Made by a program: the position numbers and the translations under genes. From assembly GCA_030432255.1 (NCBI GenBank), contig JAUIHS010000019.1:30677-94676 (forward strand): a stretch of DNA of 64,000 bases, in the 5' to 3' direction. Shown piece by piece: positions 1-8,079 of this stretch (position 1 is the first letter of the stretch; every line of letters starts with the position of its first letter). Below the pieces are notes generated by a model. The model worked only from the letters and a program-made list of their open reading frames with translations, was not told the DNA's origin and did no database searches. This stretch comes from Phycisphaerae bacterium. Its GTDB lineage: Bacteria; Planctomycetota; Phycisphaerae; Phycisphaerales; UBA1924.

Positions 1-372
1 GTCCGTGATCAGCTTGATGCTCCCGGCAGCCCAACCCGAACGCCCGTCGAGGAGGTCGTGCTGCGCAACGCCATCTTCTATCGAGGCGACTGCGCCTACG
101 ACCTCGGGAACTTCGACGAGGCAATTCAGCACTACGACGCGGCCGCCCAGAAGTACGCCGATGATCCATCCTCGCTGATCGCGATGGCCCAGATCGTCAG
201 TTGCTACGAGAAACTCGGTCGCCTGGAGGAAGCTCGCACCGCCGAGGAGCGGGCCCGCAACCGTCTCCAGGATCTGCCCGACGAGGTCTGGCTCAACGGC
301 CAGACCACCATGACCCGCGAGCATTGGGAGCGGTGGCTCTCCACCCGGGACAAGATCGCGGACGCCGGCTGA
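1..372 (+). CDS. TPR-repeat protein, C-terminal part (5' end outside window)
   Basis: The frame is open from the first base, so only the last 123 residues are visible. They contain at least two TPR-like helical pairs (a YRGDCAYDLGNFDEAIQHYD unit and a SCYEKLGRLEEARTAEE unit), as in BamD/YbgF-type tetratricopeptide proteins that scaffold envelope complexes. No enzyme motif is seen and the signal peptide, if any, lies upstream. The next gene starts 124 bases later, so co-transcription with the flagellar genes is possible but not shown. The TPR call is safe; the precise role is unknown. Confidence 0.75.
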   Translation, partial: VRDQLDAPGSPTRTPVEEVVLRNAIFYRGDCAYDLGNFDEAIQHYDAAAQKYADDPSSLIAMAQIVSCYEKLGRLEEARTAEERARNRLQDLPDEVWLNGQTTMTREHWERWLSTRDKIADAG

Positions 373-496
373 CCGCAGACTCGCGCAAAAAATTCATGGC
401 CATTCAGGGATGGGCCGATAATCCACCCCAAGCAGGCACGGCGGAGCCCGTGTCGTAAGCTCGAGTCCACGGATCGGAACCGAAGCGAGGTCACGG

Positions 497-1012
497 ATGG
501 CCGACAAACCGACGCCCGGTGGCAACACGGGCGCAGAATCACCATCGCCCCACGAACGCCCCGAAATCTGGGGCCCGCGACTGCTGCGCATCGTCGAACA
601 GCAGGTCGAGCAGTTCAGGGAACTGGACCAGCTGAGTCGCGATCAGGCCGCACTGATCAAGGAAGGACGGTCGGACGAACTCCTGGCGCTGCTGGGATCG
701 CGGCAGGTCATCGTCGATCGCATTACAAGTTCGAACGGTGAACTCGAGCCCTTCCTCGCGTCGTGGGACACGCTCTCCGAGCAGCTTCCGGCGGCACTGC
801 GCGAGTCCGTACGGGCTCGTATGAGAGAACTCGAAGAACTCGTCGCGAGCATCGCCGCGCGGGACCAGGCCGACCAGAAGGCACTTGAAGAACGGCGCGG
901 CGGGGTTCAGAACGAACTGGCCTCACTCTCCCGTAATCGAAGCGCCGTCAACGCCTACGCCTCAACGGGTGTCTCGCGCCAACAGCCTCACTATCAGGAT
1001 CGACAGGGATGA
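497..1012 (+). CDS. flgN: FlgN-like flagellar export chaperone
   Basis: 171 residues, almost entirely helical: a disordered first 25 residues, then two long amphipathic helices around an LLALLGSRQVIVDRI segment typical of FlgN-family chaperones, which hold the hook-filament junction proteins FlgK and FlgL before export. A GAGG ribosome site lies 6 bases before the ATG. The stop overlaps the start of the kinase gene by 4 bases (ATGA), and flgB, flgC and fliE follow shortly. The family call rests on length, helical pattern, the short motif and this context; sequence identity in the family is always low, so a different small coiled-coil flagellar protein remains possible. Confidence 0.6.
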   Translation: MADKPTPGGNTGAESPSPHERPEIWGPRLLRIVEQQVEQFRELDQLSRDQAALIKEGRSDELLALLGSRQVIVDRITSSNGELEPFLASWDTLSEQLPAALRESVRARMRELEELVASIAARDQADQKALEERRGGVQNELASLSRNRSAVNAYASTGVSRQQPHYQDRQG

Positions 1013-2064
1013 GCACGGTCGCCGCGAGTGTGGAAGCCCGCGACCGAGCACCCGGTCCCCAGGGTCCGCTTCCCATGGCGGCGCTGGAGGCGTTGAGCGC
1101 TTCCGAACTTGCGGAAGTCATGGGCATGTTCAACGATGCCTGCGCGCGCCTCCAGGAGACGCATGAGTCCCTCCAGCATGAGGTGGTCAGGCTCCAGGAC
1201 GAGTTGTCCGAGACACGAAGAGAACTTCGCCGGGCTCGCGAACTGGCGGCGCTGGGAGAGATGGCCGCGGGCATCTCTCACGAGATCCGCAATCCGCTGG
1301 GATCGATTCGACTCTACGCGGGCATGCTGCTGGACGATCTCGTGGATCGTCCGGAGCAGCGGGACGTCGTGTGTCGCATCGACCATGCCGTGGTGCGCAT
1401 GAACGACATCGTGCATGACGTACTCGACTTTGCACGCGAGTTGCACGTCTCGGGGCATGCCGTGAGCGCTGCGGAGTTGCTTCGAGATGCGGAGGCATCA
1501 TGCCGCGACCTCATTGACGAGGCATCGATTGCGGTGGAGCATCCCGATGGTGACGCCCTTGTGATCGCTGATCCATCGCTGATGCACCAGGCGCTCGTGA
1601 ACGTGATACGCAACGCCGCCCAGGCGCTGCTGGAGTCGGAGTCTCCCGAGCCGCAGATTCGCTTCGAATTCGTGCGCCGGTCCATCCTCGATCACAACGG
1701 GCGGCGAAGCCCGATGGTCGGACTGGTGATCGTCGACAACGGACCGGGCTTGCCTCCTGATGTTGCTGATCGAGTCTTTCAGCCCTTCTTCACGACTCGG
1801 CACACCGGCACGGGGCTCGGACTGGCCATCGTGCATCGGATCATCGATGCCCACGGCGGACGTATCGCACTGACCACACCTGCGGATGACGTGCCTCGCC
1901 TCATTGCCCGAGGTGATGACCCGGCGTGTCCACTGCTTCCTGAAGACCAGATGCCCATCGATGCGGGGGCCGCGACGGCGATCGACGATCGTCGTGGTAC
2001 GCGCGTCGAATTGATCCTCCCGACACCCCCGGATTCCCAAGCCTCGAGCGGAGACACCGAATGA
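1009..2064 (+). CDS. Soluble sensor histidine kinase (FlrB/AtoS-like)
   Basis: 351 residues with no membrane segment. Residues 40-80 form a coiled coil leading into the HisKA H-box (AAGISHEIRNPLGS, phospho-acceptor His91). The HATPase domain follows, with an N-box (VNVIRNAAQALLES), G1 (VDNGPGLP) and G2 (GTGLGLAIVHRII). The cytosolic architecture and the directly overlapping NtrC-type partner resemble the FlrB/FlrC pair that times flagellar gene expression in Vibrio. The sensed signal is unknown; a soluble kinase beside flagellar genes may read basal-body assembly. An acidic stretch near residues 300-325, before the end of the ATPase domain, is unusual. Confidence 0.85.
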   Translation: MSTVAASVEARDRAPGPQGPLPMAALEALSASELAEVMGMFNDACARLQETHESLQHEVVRLQDELSETRRELRRARELAALGEMAAGISHEIRNPLGSIRLYAGMLLDDLVDRPEQRDVVCRIDHAVVRMNDIVHDVLDFARELHVSGHAVSAAELLRDAEASCRDLIDEASIAVEHPDGDALVIADPSLMHQALVNVIRNAAQALLESESPEPQIRFEFVRRSILDHNGRRSPMVGLVIVDNGPGLPPDVADRVFQPFFTTRHTGTGLGLAIVHRIIDAHGGRIALTTPADDVPRLIARGDDPACPLLPEDQMPIDAGAATAIDDRRGTRVELILPTPPDSQASSGDTE

Positions 2065-3545
2065 GAAGCGTCCTCATCGTTGACGACAAGGAAATGCTGC
2101 GGGACAGCGTGGCTGTCACCCTGCAGCGTGCCGGGTTCACCGTCGTGACAGCCGCGGACGGTCACGCTGCTCTGGAACTCATCCCGCGCAAACGTCCGGA
2201 CGCCGTGGTCACGGATCTTCGCATGCCAGGGATGACTGGCATCGATCTCATCGAGCAGATCCGGGCGGTCGATCAGGACCTGCCGGTCGTGCTCATGACC
2301 GCCTTCGGCACGATCAAGACAGCCGTTGAGGCGATGAAGATCGGTGCCTTCGACTACATCACGAAGCCATTTGAGGGTGACGAACTGATCATCGCGGTCA
2401 AACGTGCCATTGAGCACGCCAGGCTGAAGCGCGACAACGCCATTCTGCGACTGACGGTGAGTTCCGGCCCGGATGTCACGCCTCATGATGACAGCGAGTG
2501 CTCCGGTCTCAATCGCATTCTTGGAGAGTCGCAGGCTATCCGGGACATCAAGGAGAAGTTGCAGGATATCGCAGCTTCCCACGGGACGGTGCTGATCTCC
2601 GGGGAGTCCGGCACCGGCAAGGAAGTCATTGCCCATGCGATCCATGACCTCAGCCCACGCGGGGGAGAGCCCTTCCTCGCGATGAACTGTGCCGCGATGT
2701 CCGAGTCGCTCATGGAGTCCGAGTTGTTCGGTCATGAGCGTGGCGCCTTCACTGGCGCGGACCAGCTTCGCAAGGGACGCTTCGAACTGGCGCACGGCGG
2801 CACATTGCTGCTGGATGAGATCAGCGAGGTGAAGCCGCAGATCCAGGCCAAGCTGCTTCGTGTTCTGCAGGAGCGGACGTTCGAGCGGGTCGGGTCCAGC
2901 ACGTCCATCGGTGTCGATGTTCGCGTGATTGCGACCACGAATCGAGACCTGAACCTTGAGGTCCGCCGCGGCGAGTTCCGCGAGGACCTCTACTTCCGAC
3001 TGAATGTGCTCCCGATTCACCTGCCGCCATTGCGGGAACGTGTCAGTGACATTGAGATCCTCGCGCCGCACTTTGTGCGCCAGGCGTGCAGCAGGGACGG
3101 TCGGGCGGAGAAGGCGATCAGCAGCAGCGCGATGCACCTCCTGATGTCCTATCACTGGCCGGGGAATGTGCGTGAACTGCAGAACCTGTGCGAGCGTGCG
3201 GTGGTGCTGAGCCGTGGCGACGTGATCGAGTCCGACGTGATCCACCACTGGCTGTTTGACGGTCCGGTTCCGGATGCAGCGGTCGAGACCAACGGTTCGG
3301 CGGGCGTGCACTCGAATGGCAATGGTGTGACCCCTGAGCAGGCGGTCGCGATCACGCTTGGAGAACTGGGAAGTGGTGAGCCCCGTCTGCTTGCGGACAT
3401 TGAGCGGGACGTCATCGTTGAGACGCTGAAGCGTTACAACGGTCACCGGCAGAAGACTGCGCGTGCTCTGGGCATCGGTGTCAGGACACTGGGGCTCAAA
3501 CTCAAGAAGTGGAAGGAACTGCAGCTCGTTTCTCCCACGCTCTGA
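2061..3545 (+). CDS. Sigma-54-dependent response regulator (NtrC/FlrC family)
   Basis: 494 residues in the classic three-domain order. The receiver domain spans 1-120 with phospho-acceptor Asp52 in VVTDLRMPGM. The AAA+ domain spans about 150-380 with Walker A GESGTGKE near 181, the sigma-54-contacting GAFTGA loop near 227, and a Walker B-like LLLDEI. A Fis-type helix-turn-helix closes the protein (KTARALGIGVRTLGLKLKK). It overlaps the kinase gene by 4 bases, so the two are a cognate pair. A consensus -24/-12 promoter starts 18 bases after its stop and drives flgB, so the likely target is the adjacent flagellar operon. Confidence 0.93.
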   Translation: MRSVLIVDDKEMLRDSVAVTLQRAGFTVVTAADGHAALELIPRKRPDAVVTDLRMPGMTGIDLIEQIRAVDQDLPVVLMTAFGTIKTAVEAMKIGAFDYITKPFEGDELIIAVKRAIEHARLKRDNAILRLTVSSGPDVTPHDDSECSGLNRILGESQAIRDIKEKLQDIAASHGTVLISGESGTGKEVIAHAIHDLSPRGGEPFLAMNCAAMSESLMESELFGHERGAFTGADQLRKGRFELAHGGTLLLDEISEVKPQIQAKLLRVLQERTFERVGSSTSIGVDVRVIATTNRDLNLEVRRGEFREDLYFRLNVLPIHLPPLRERVSDIEILAPHFVRQACSRDGRAEKAISSSAMHLLMSYHWPGNVRELQNLCERAVVLSRGDVIESDVIHHWLFDGPVPDAAVETNGSAGVHSNGNGVTPEQAVAITLGELGSGEPRLLADIERDVIVETLKRYNGHRQKTARALGIGVRTLGLKLKKWKELQLVSPTL

Positions 3546-3562
3546 TCGGGTGCTGCCCTCGC

Positions 3563-3578
3563 TGGCACGCTGATTGCG
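3563..3578 (+). promoter_or_regulatory. Sigma-54 (-24/-12) promoter of flgB
   Basis: TGGCACG, four bases, TTGCG: an essentially perfect match to the sigma-54 consensus TGGCACG-N4-TTGCA/T. Taking the GC at 3576-3577 as -13/-12 puts transcription start near 3589, only about two bases before the flgB ATG at 3591. The sigma-54 activator gene lies immediately upstream. Confidence 0.85.
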
Positions 3579-3590
3579 GAGTCTGTCGGC

Positions 3591-4031
3591 ATGTTCATTG
3601 ACGGACTGACGAATGCTGATGCCATCCCGGTGCTGGAGGCCGCCGCCCAGGTCGCTGCTCAGCGGCATCGATTCATCCAGAACAACATCGCCAACATCTC
3701 GACTCCCGAGTTCCAGCCCTCCGACATCTCCGTCCCCGACTTCCAGAAGAACCTCGCGCGGGCGGCCGAGCGACGGCGGGAGGACTACGGTGGGCATCGC
3801 GGCGAACTCAGGATCGAGAACACGCGCGAAGTCAGCCAGGGCGACCGGGGCCAGATTCACCTTCGTCCCTCGGCGAGTGGGCGGAACATCCTTTTCCACG
3901 ATCGCAACAACCGCGACCTTGAGCGGCTCATGCAGGACCTCGCGGAGAACACGGCCGCCTTCCGGGTTGCCACCGAATTCCTCCGGGCCCAGACGGAAAT
4001 CCTCACCTCAGCCATCACCGAGCGACCCTGA
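3591..4031 (+). CDS. flgB: Flagellar basal-body rod protein FlgB
   Basis: 146 residues, near the family length (about 135). The N-terminal rod signature is clear: AAAQRHRFIQNNIANISTPEFQ, the helix-plus-NIAN motif shared by rod, hook and junction proteins. The C-terminal helix (ENTAAFRVATEFLRAQTEILTSAI) packs against it in the assembled rod. FlgB forms the proximal rod next to FliE. The gene is the first in a flgB-flgC-fliE operon behind the sigma-54 promoter. There is no Shine-Dalgarno sequence before the ATG, which agrees with a nearly leaderless mRNA from that promoter. Confidence 0.93.
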   Translation: MFIDGLTNADAIPVLEAAAQVAAQRHRFIQNNIANISTPEFQPSDISVPDFQKNLARAAERRREDYGGHRGELRIENTREVSQGDRGQIHLRPSASGRNILFHDRNNRDLERLMQDLAENTAAFRVATEFLRAQTEILTSAITERP

Positions 4032-4056
4032 TCGGTCCTCGCGGAGCCTGTGAGAC

Positions 4057-4488
4057 ATGCACGGATCACTTGACATCTCAGTCAGCGGTATGATCGCCCA
4101 GCGGACCCGGCTGAACACCATCGCTGCGAACATTGCGAACCAGGACGCGATTCTCGATGCGGATGGGAATCCGAATCCCTATCAACGCCGCATTCCGATC
4201 TTCCGTCCTGGGAATCCGGACGCGTTGTCGCCGGCCGGTCAGTCGATGGGGGTGCACATCGGCGAGATCGATTTCGATGAGTCGGAGTTCCGCAAGAAGT
4301 GGGACCCGACGAACCCGTACGCCCGCCCTGAGGGGACGGAAGATGCGGGATACGTGTACTATCCGAACATTGACCCGGTCACTGAGCAGGTCAACGCCAT
4401 GGAGGCGGTTCGGGCGTACGAAGCCAACGTACGGGCCGCGGAGGCGACCAAGACCATGCTGGCGCAGGCGTTGCGCCTGATTGCGTGA
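4057..4488 (+). CDS. flgC: Flagellar basal-body rod protein FlgC
   Basis: 143 residues, the usual FlgC length. It begins with the rod-family N-terminus (SLDISVSGMIAQRTRLNTIAANIANQ), has a middle loop with YQRRIPIFRP, and ends with the conserved C-terminal helix (VNAMEAVRAYEANVRAAEATKTMLAQALRLI). FlgC is a proximal rod subunit that polymerises after FlgB. It lies 25 bases after flgB and 50 before fliE in the same operon. The ribosome site is weak. Confidence 0.93.
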   Translation: MHGSLDISVSGMIAQRTRLNTIAANIANQDAILDADGNPNPYQRRIPIFRPGNPDALSPAGQSMGVHIGEIDFDESEFRKKWDPTNPYARPEGTEDAGYVYYPNIDPVTEQVNAMEAVRAYEANVRAAEATKTMLAQALRLIA

Positions 4489-4538
4489 TCCTTCAAGCTC
4501 CCACGGCACATTGTGCCGATACATGACCAGGAAACGTC

Positions 4539-4874
4539 ATGGCAGACCCACTCGGACTCATTGGATCGACAGGCGGCACGCACGGCATCCGGCCGGGCGG
4601 CGGGACCGGACCGTCTTCCCTTCCCGGGGGAGGCCAGCCTCTTGATCCCGGTCAGCCCACCTTCAAGGATGTGCTCATGGAGAACATCCAGGAGGTGAAC
4701 AAGCTTCAGCAGGACGCCAACACCGCGATGGAAGACCTGCAGACCGGCGCTCGAGATGATGTCGAGACGGTCCTGATGGCGACGCAGAAGGCGGAGACGG
4801 CCTTCCGCATGCTCCTTGCGGTTCGCAACAAGGTCATGGGCGCGTACGACGAGATCAAGCAGATCCGCGTCTGA
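4539..4874 (+). CDS. fliE: Flagellar hook-basal body complex protein FliE
   Basis: 111 residues. A glycine/proline-rich N-terminal 40 residues is followed by the FliE core: FKDVLMENIQEVNKLQQDANTAM, then a segment with VLMATQKAETAFRMLL and the C-terminal VRNKVMGAYDEIKQI helix. FliE links the MS ring to the proximal rod. It is the last gene of the flgB-flgC-fliE block. An AGGAAA ribosome site precedes the ATG. No fliF or fliG follows; the next gene is an ion antiporter, so the large flagellar clusters lie elsewhere. Confidence 0.92.
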   Translation: MADPLGLIGSTGGTHGIRPGGGTGPSSLPGGGQPLDPGQPTFKDVLMENIQEVNKLQQDANTAMEDLQTGARDDVETVLMATQKAETAFRMLLAVRNKVMGAYDEIKQIRV

Positions 4875-4961
4875 CCCGCACCTCCGATAAGACGGCGACG
4901 CGATGAACCGGCATCGGCCTGCTACCATGCCCGCTCGCCATTCCCTTTCGCGGGACACCCC

Positions 4962-6335
4962 ATGAGCCTCCGAACGCTGCTGCCGCTGCTGCTGCTTTCA
5001 GTTTTTCCCGGTGTTGCTCTCGGCTCCGAAGCCGAGCACCACGCGCTTGCGCAGACGGGAGACTGGCGCGCCATCCTGTGCGTCGTCATCTTCGTCGTGT
5101 CCTACATCGTGGTCATGACGGAGGAGTTTCACTACCTCAACAAGAGCAAGCCGGTCATTCTCGCTGCAGGCTGCATCTGGCTCGTCATCGGTTCCGCAGC
5201 GAAGGACTACGGCATTTCGGAGGAACTGCTGCACGAGGAGGTGGTGTACATCCTCAGCGAGTTTGCATCGCTGTTCCTCTTCCTCCTCGTCTCCATGACG
5301 TACATCAACACGCTGAACGAGCGCAATGTCTTCGGCTTCATCCGCACATCGCTCGTGCGTCTGGGCCTGGGCTACCGCACGCTCTTCTGGGTGACGGGCG
5401 GGATCACATTCTTCTTCTCGGCGATCGCGGACAACCTGGTCTCCGCCCTGCTGATGGGCACGGTGATCATGGCCGTGGACAAGCAGAATCTTCGCTTCGT
5501 GCAGGTCTCGTGCGTGAACATCGTGCTCTCCGCGAACTGTGGCGGGGCGTTTTCGCCCTTCGGCGACATCACGACGCTGATGGTCTGGCAGGCGGGCAAG
5601 ATGGAGTTCTTCGAGTTCTTCCGCCTCTTCCTGCCCTCGCTGGCGACGTACCTGCTCCCGGCCATCATCATGACCTTCGCAGTGCCCAAGGGGCGCCCCG
5701 AGACCACGGATGAGCGCACCGAGATGAAGCGAGGCTCGATGTGCATCGGCTTCCTCTTCCTCTGCACAATCGCGCTGGCAGTGACATTCGAACAGGTCTT
5801 CCACCTGCCGCCCTACCTCGGCATGATGACCGGCCTGTCGCTGTTGATGATCTTCACCTATTACGTGCGGATGTCATCCATCAAGCCGATGGACCAGCGG
5901 CTGGATATCTACGGCGAGGTCAGCCGGGCCCAGTGGGATACGCTGCTGTTCTTCTTCGGGATCACGTTCGCAGTGGGGGGGCTGAGTTTCCTCGGCTATA
6001 TGGCGCAGGCGTCCAGTGCCATGTACGGGGAACTGGGAGCGTCCAAGGCGAACATCATCATCGGGGCCCTGTCTGCGATCGTGGACAACATCCCCGTCAT
6101 GTTCGCAATCCTCCAGATGGAACCGGAGATGGACCACTTCCAGTGGCTGCTGGTCACACTGACCGTCGGGGTCGGCGGAAGTCTGCTGTCCATCGGTTCG
6201 GCCGCGGGGGTCGGCCTGATGGGTGTGGCGCGTGAGAAGTACACCTTCTTCAGCCACCTGAAATGGTCCCCGGTGATCGCACTGGGGTATGCAGCGGGAA
6301 TCGGCGTGCACTTCCTGCTTCGCGGCGTGCTGTAG
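4962..6335 (+). CDS. nhaD: NhaD-type Na+/H+ antiporter
   Basis: 457 residues, close to NhaD length, with a cleavable-looking first hydrophobic segment (residues 1-22) and about ten to twelve further membrane helices. Diagnostic ion-transporter-superfamily segments are present: SAIADNLVSALLMG near 155, the NhaD signature SANCGGAFSPFGDITTLMVW near 193, and SAIVDNIPVMFAIL near 360. These half-helix motifs bind Na+ in the inner membrane. The gene stands alone after fliE and converges with the next gene. It would expel Na+ and help pH homeostasis, in line with a marine host and possibly linked to the pyrophosphatase at 36403. No good ribosome site is visible before the ATG. Confidence 0.9.
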   Translation: MSLRTLLPLLLLSVFPGVALGSEAEHHALAQTGDWRAILCVVIFVVSYIVVMTEEFHYLNKSKPVILAAGCIWLVIGSAAKDYGISEELLHEEVVYILSEFASLFLFLLVSMTYINTLNERNVFGFIRTSLVRLGLGYRTLFWVTGGITFFFSAIADNLVSALLMGTVIMAVDKQNLRFVQVSCVNIVLSANCGGAFSPFGDITTLMVWQAGKMEFFEFFRLFLPSLATYLLPAIIMTFAVPKGRPETTDERTEMKRGSMCIGFLFLCTIALAVTFEQVFHLPPYLGMMTGLSLLMIFTYYVRMSSIKPMDQRLDIYGEVSRAQWDTLLFFFGITFAVGGLSFLGYMAQASSAMYGELGASKANIIIGALSAIVDNIPVMFAILQMEPEMDHFQWLLVTLTVGVGGSLLSIGSAAGVGLMGVAREKYTFFSHLKWSPVIALGYAAGIGVHFLLRGVL

Positions 6336-6391
6336 TCACTCTGATTTTGCGTCTCTGTGTGCGCTTGCCGCGACTGGTCCCCGGCACTGAT

Positions 6392-6880
6392 CTAGTAGTC
6401 CCACCCGTTGTCGCGGATCCTGACGAATGGCGTGGTCTCGCCGTGAAGGATCTGCGATGCGACGACTTCACCGATGAACAACTCGTGATCGCCATCGAAG
6501 TCGATGTGTCGGACGACGCGGCAGTCCATGACGGACATGGCTCTCTTGAGGAGCGGTGAGCCGGTTTCGAGGGTGGTGGTTTCCAGGGCGTCGAAGACGG
6601 CGTCGGTGAGTTCGGCGTTGGAGTTGAACTTCTTGATGAGGTAGGCGTTTTCCTGCGCGATCTGGCAGAGCCCGAAGGCATGGCTGTCGCGGATGTAGGG
6701 GGCGATGGGGTGTCCCCGCTGAATGGCGACGCTGATGAGGAGGGGCTCGAAGCCACATTGCTGGACCCACGTGGCACAGAGACCACTCCGCCGGCCTTCG
6801 AAGGCGGCGGTCATGACGAAGATGCCTGAGGGCACTCGAGCGATTACCGAGCCGGGATCCGAGCCACCGGAATCGGTCAT
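6392..6880 (-). CDS. Flavin reductase-like FMN-binding protein
   Basis: 162 residues matching the flavin reductase (FlaRed) split-barrel domain throughout: VPSGIFVMTAAFEGRRSG, a VQQCGFEPLLISVAI core strand, RDSHAFGLCQI, and a C-terminal GDHELFIGEVV strand. Members bind FMN and reduce free flavin with NAD(P)H, or serve as flavoprotein partners of oxygenases. A strong GGAGGTGA ribosome site lies just before the ATG. It is a single gene between nhaD and mraZ with no partner oxygenase in the window, so the physiological substrate is unknown. Confidence 0.85.
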   Translation of the reverse strand: MTDSGGSDPGSVIARVPSGIFVMTAAFEGRRSGLCATWVQQCGFEPLLISVAIQRGHPIAPYIRDSHAFGLCQIAQENAYLIKKFNSNAELTDAVFDALETTTLETGSPLLKRAMSVMDCRVVRHIDFDGDHELFIGEVVASQILHGETTPFVRIRDNGWDY

Positions 6881-7024
6881 CCATTCACCTCCCTGCCTCT
6901 GAACCAGAGGCGACGGTCATGAACGTCTCGGACGTTCCTGAGGTCCGCGGAAGCATACCCCGCGGTGGATAACGCCGCATCTGATGTGGATGTCCAGTGG
7001 ATATGTCTGCCCGGAGCAGATCCG

Positions 7025-7081
7025 TGGGGCATCGTGTGGCAAAAGTATTTGCGTTGAACAGTCAGGTGGGGTATCGTGGGG
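7025..7081 (+). promoter_or_regulatory. MraZ-box-like direct repeats upstream of mraZ
   Basis: Two pairs of TGGGG-type boxes: TGGGG-catcg-TGTGG at 7025-7039 and TGGGG-tatcg-TGGGG at 7067-7081. The members of each pair are separated by exactly 5 bases, the arrangement reported for MraZ operators (TGGGN repeats). Weaker TGGAT boxes occur at 6966, 6987 and 6998. The sites lie 28-84 bases before the mraZ start, as expected for autorepression. The -10/-35 of the promoter itself could not be placed. Confidence 0.65.
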
Positions 7082-7108
7082 CAGTCCTGTTACTTCGGGA
7101 GCTGATCC

Positions 7109-7597
7109 GTGAAGTTCTTCGGTCACCATGAACATCGGATCGATGCCAAGAATCGCGTCGCGATTCCTGCAGAGATTCGGAACCGATGGCGGACTGAGGA
7201 GGATGGCGCGGCGTTCTTCGCGATTCCCTGGCGTGAGGGCGTGATTCGGCTGTACGCGGAGCGGGACTTCTATGACCGGGCGCAGGCGATCCAGTCGGCG
7301 CCGACTTTGACACCCAACGAAGACGAGGCGGAGATGCAGACGACGCTCTTCGGCCTGTCGGCCCGCGTGGAGTGGGACTCGGTGGGGCGGATTCGCCTGA
7401 CCGAGGACATGCTCGACCTGGTCGGTATCGAACAGGATGTTGTGCTTGTGGGGTGTGGGGATCGTCTCGAAATCCGCGACCAGGCGGCGTGGCGCGACAG
7501 CCGCAGAAACCGCCTGGCCGAACTCCCCGGGCAAATGGCCCGGATCGAATCGCGTCGCACAGAGGGAAGCGAGCGCCACGATTCGAATGGGGAGTAG
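7109..7597 (+). CDS. mraZ: Transcriptional regulator MraZ
   Basis: 162 residues with the two SpoVT-AbrB-like repeats of MraZ. The first is FFGHHEHRIDAKNRVAIPAEIR, the second starts near residue 80 with LSARVEWDSVGRIRLTEDMLDLVGI, and a charged tail follows. MraZ forms a ring-shaped DNA-binding oligomer and normally represses the division and cell wall (dcw) operon it heads. The GTG start is preceded by GGGAG at 7 bases. No rsmH, ftsL, ftsI or mur gene follows here, which is unusual: the gene is orphaned from the dcw cluster but keeps box-like operator repeats upstream. Confidence 0.93.
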   Translation: MKFFGHHEHRIDAKNRVAIPAEIRNRWRTEEDGAAFFAIPWREGVIRLYAERDFYDRAQAIQSAPTLTPNEDEAEMQTTLFGLSARVEWDSVGRIRLTEDMLDLVGIEQDVVLVGCGDRLEIRDQAAWRDSRRNRLAELPGQMARIESRRTEGSERHDSNGE

Positions 7598-7753
7598 GGA
7601 GCGATTTCCTCCGCCGCTTCAACCAGCGGCGAGAGGGTTTGGGATCCACGGATCGGATCCAAGCAGGACGTCGGGTTGTTCGGACGTCAGCGGCATGGAC
7701 GCACCCGGGCGAAGTTAAGGGCCTCGGGAAGACCCTGTCGGACAGAACATTGC

Positions 7754-8079
7754 CGCCGGATTCATGGACGAATGCGGCGACGTATCAGAGTTGGCCTGGC
7801 GCACGGATGCTGCCGGGCCGGTCGGGCGAGTGGATCGCGTCAAGGATGGCGCTGGAGACCTTGCCCCGCCTCGCCGCGTGTCTGTTTCGCGTGCGGCATG
7901 AAAGGCTTGCGTCCGACCGGAGTGACGGCCGGCCGGACGCTTCACCACCTTGGCGTCGATCCCCCCGGGGCATCGACGCACCACCACCACAGCGGCGGGG
8001 TCTCACCACCACCCCGACACCCGCCGCGACAGCGACCACCCGCGTGCTCCCCGAGAGCGTGCGGGTGGTTTCTTGTTTC
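7754..8079 (+). ncRNA. Candidate structured RNA or long structured 3' UTR after mraZ
   Basis: No convincing protein is encoded on the plus strand here, yet stable inverted repeats crowd together: 7754-7779 (10 bp, one mismatch, loop of 6), 7909-7940 (12 bp, one mismatch, loop of 8), 7953-7979 (8 bp plus an inner CCCC/GGGG), then the terminator hairpin at 8035-8069. The T-run is on the plus strand, so a plus transcript ends here. It could be the mraZ 3' UTR or a separate RNA. The conserved cores of RNase P RNA, tmRNA and SRP RNA were looked for and not found. The start is arbitrary. Confidence 0.3.

Noticed and set aside
1779..3899. A long (706 codon) open frame on the minus strand opposite the kinase and regulator genes
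   Set aside because: It lies antisense to two well-supported genes with intact domains, has no recognised motif and reflects the GC-rich third positions of the real genes.
7598..8079. RNase P RNA, tmRNA or SRP RNA
   Set aside because: The conserved core sequences (for example GAGGAAAGTCC of RNase P RNA) are absent. A GACAGAA at 7741 resembles one RNase P motif but the rest does not fit.
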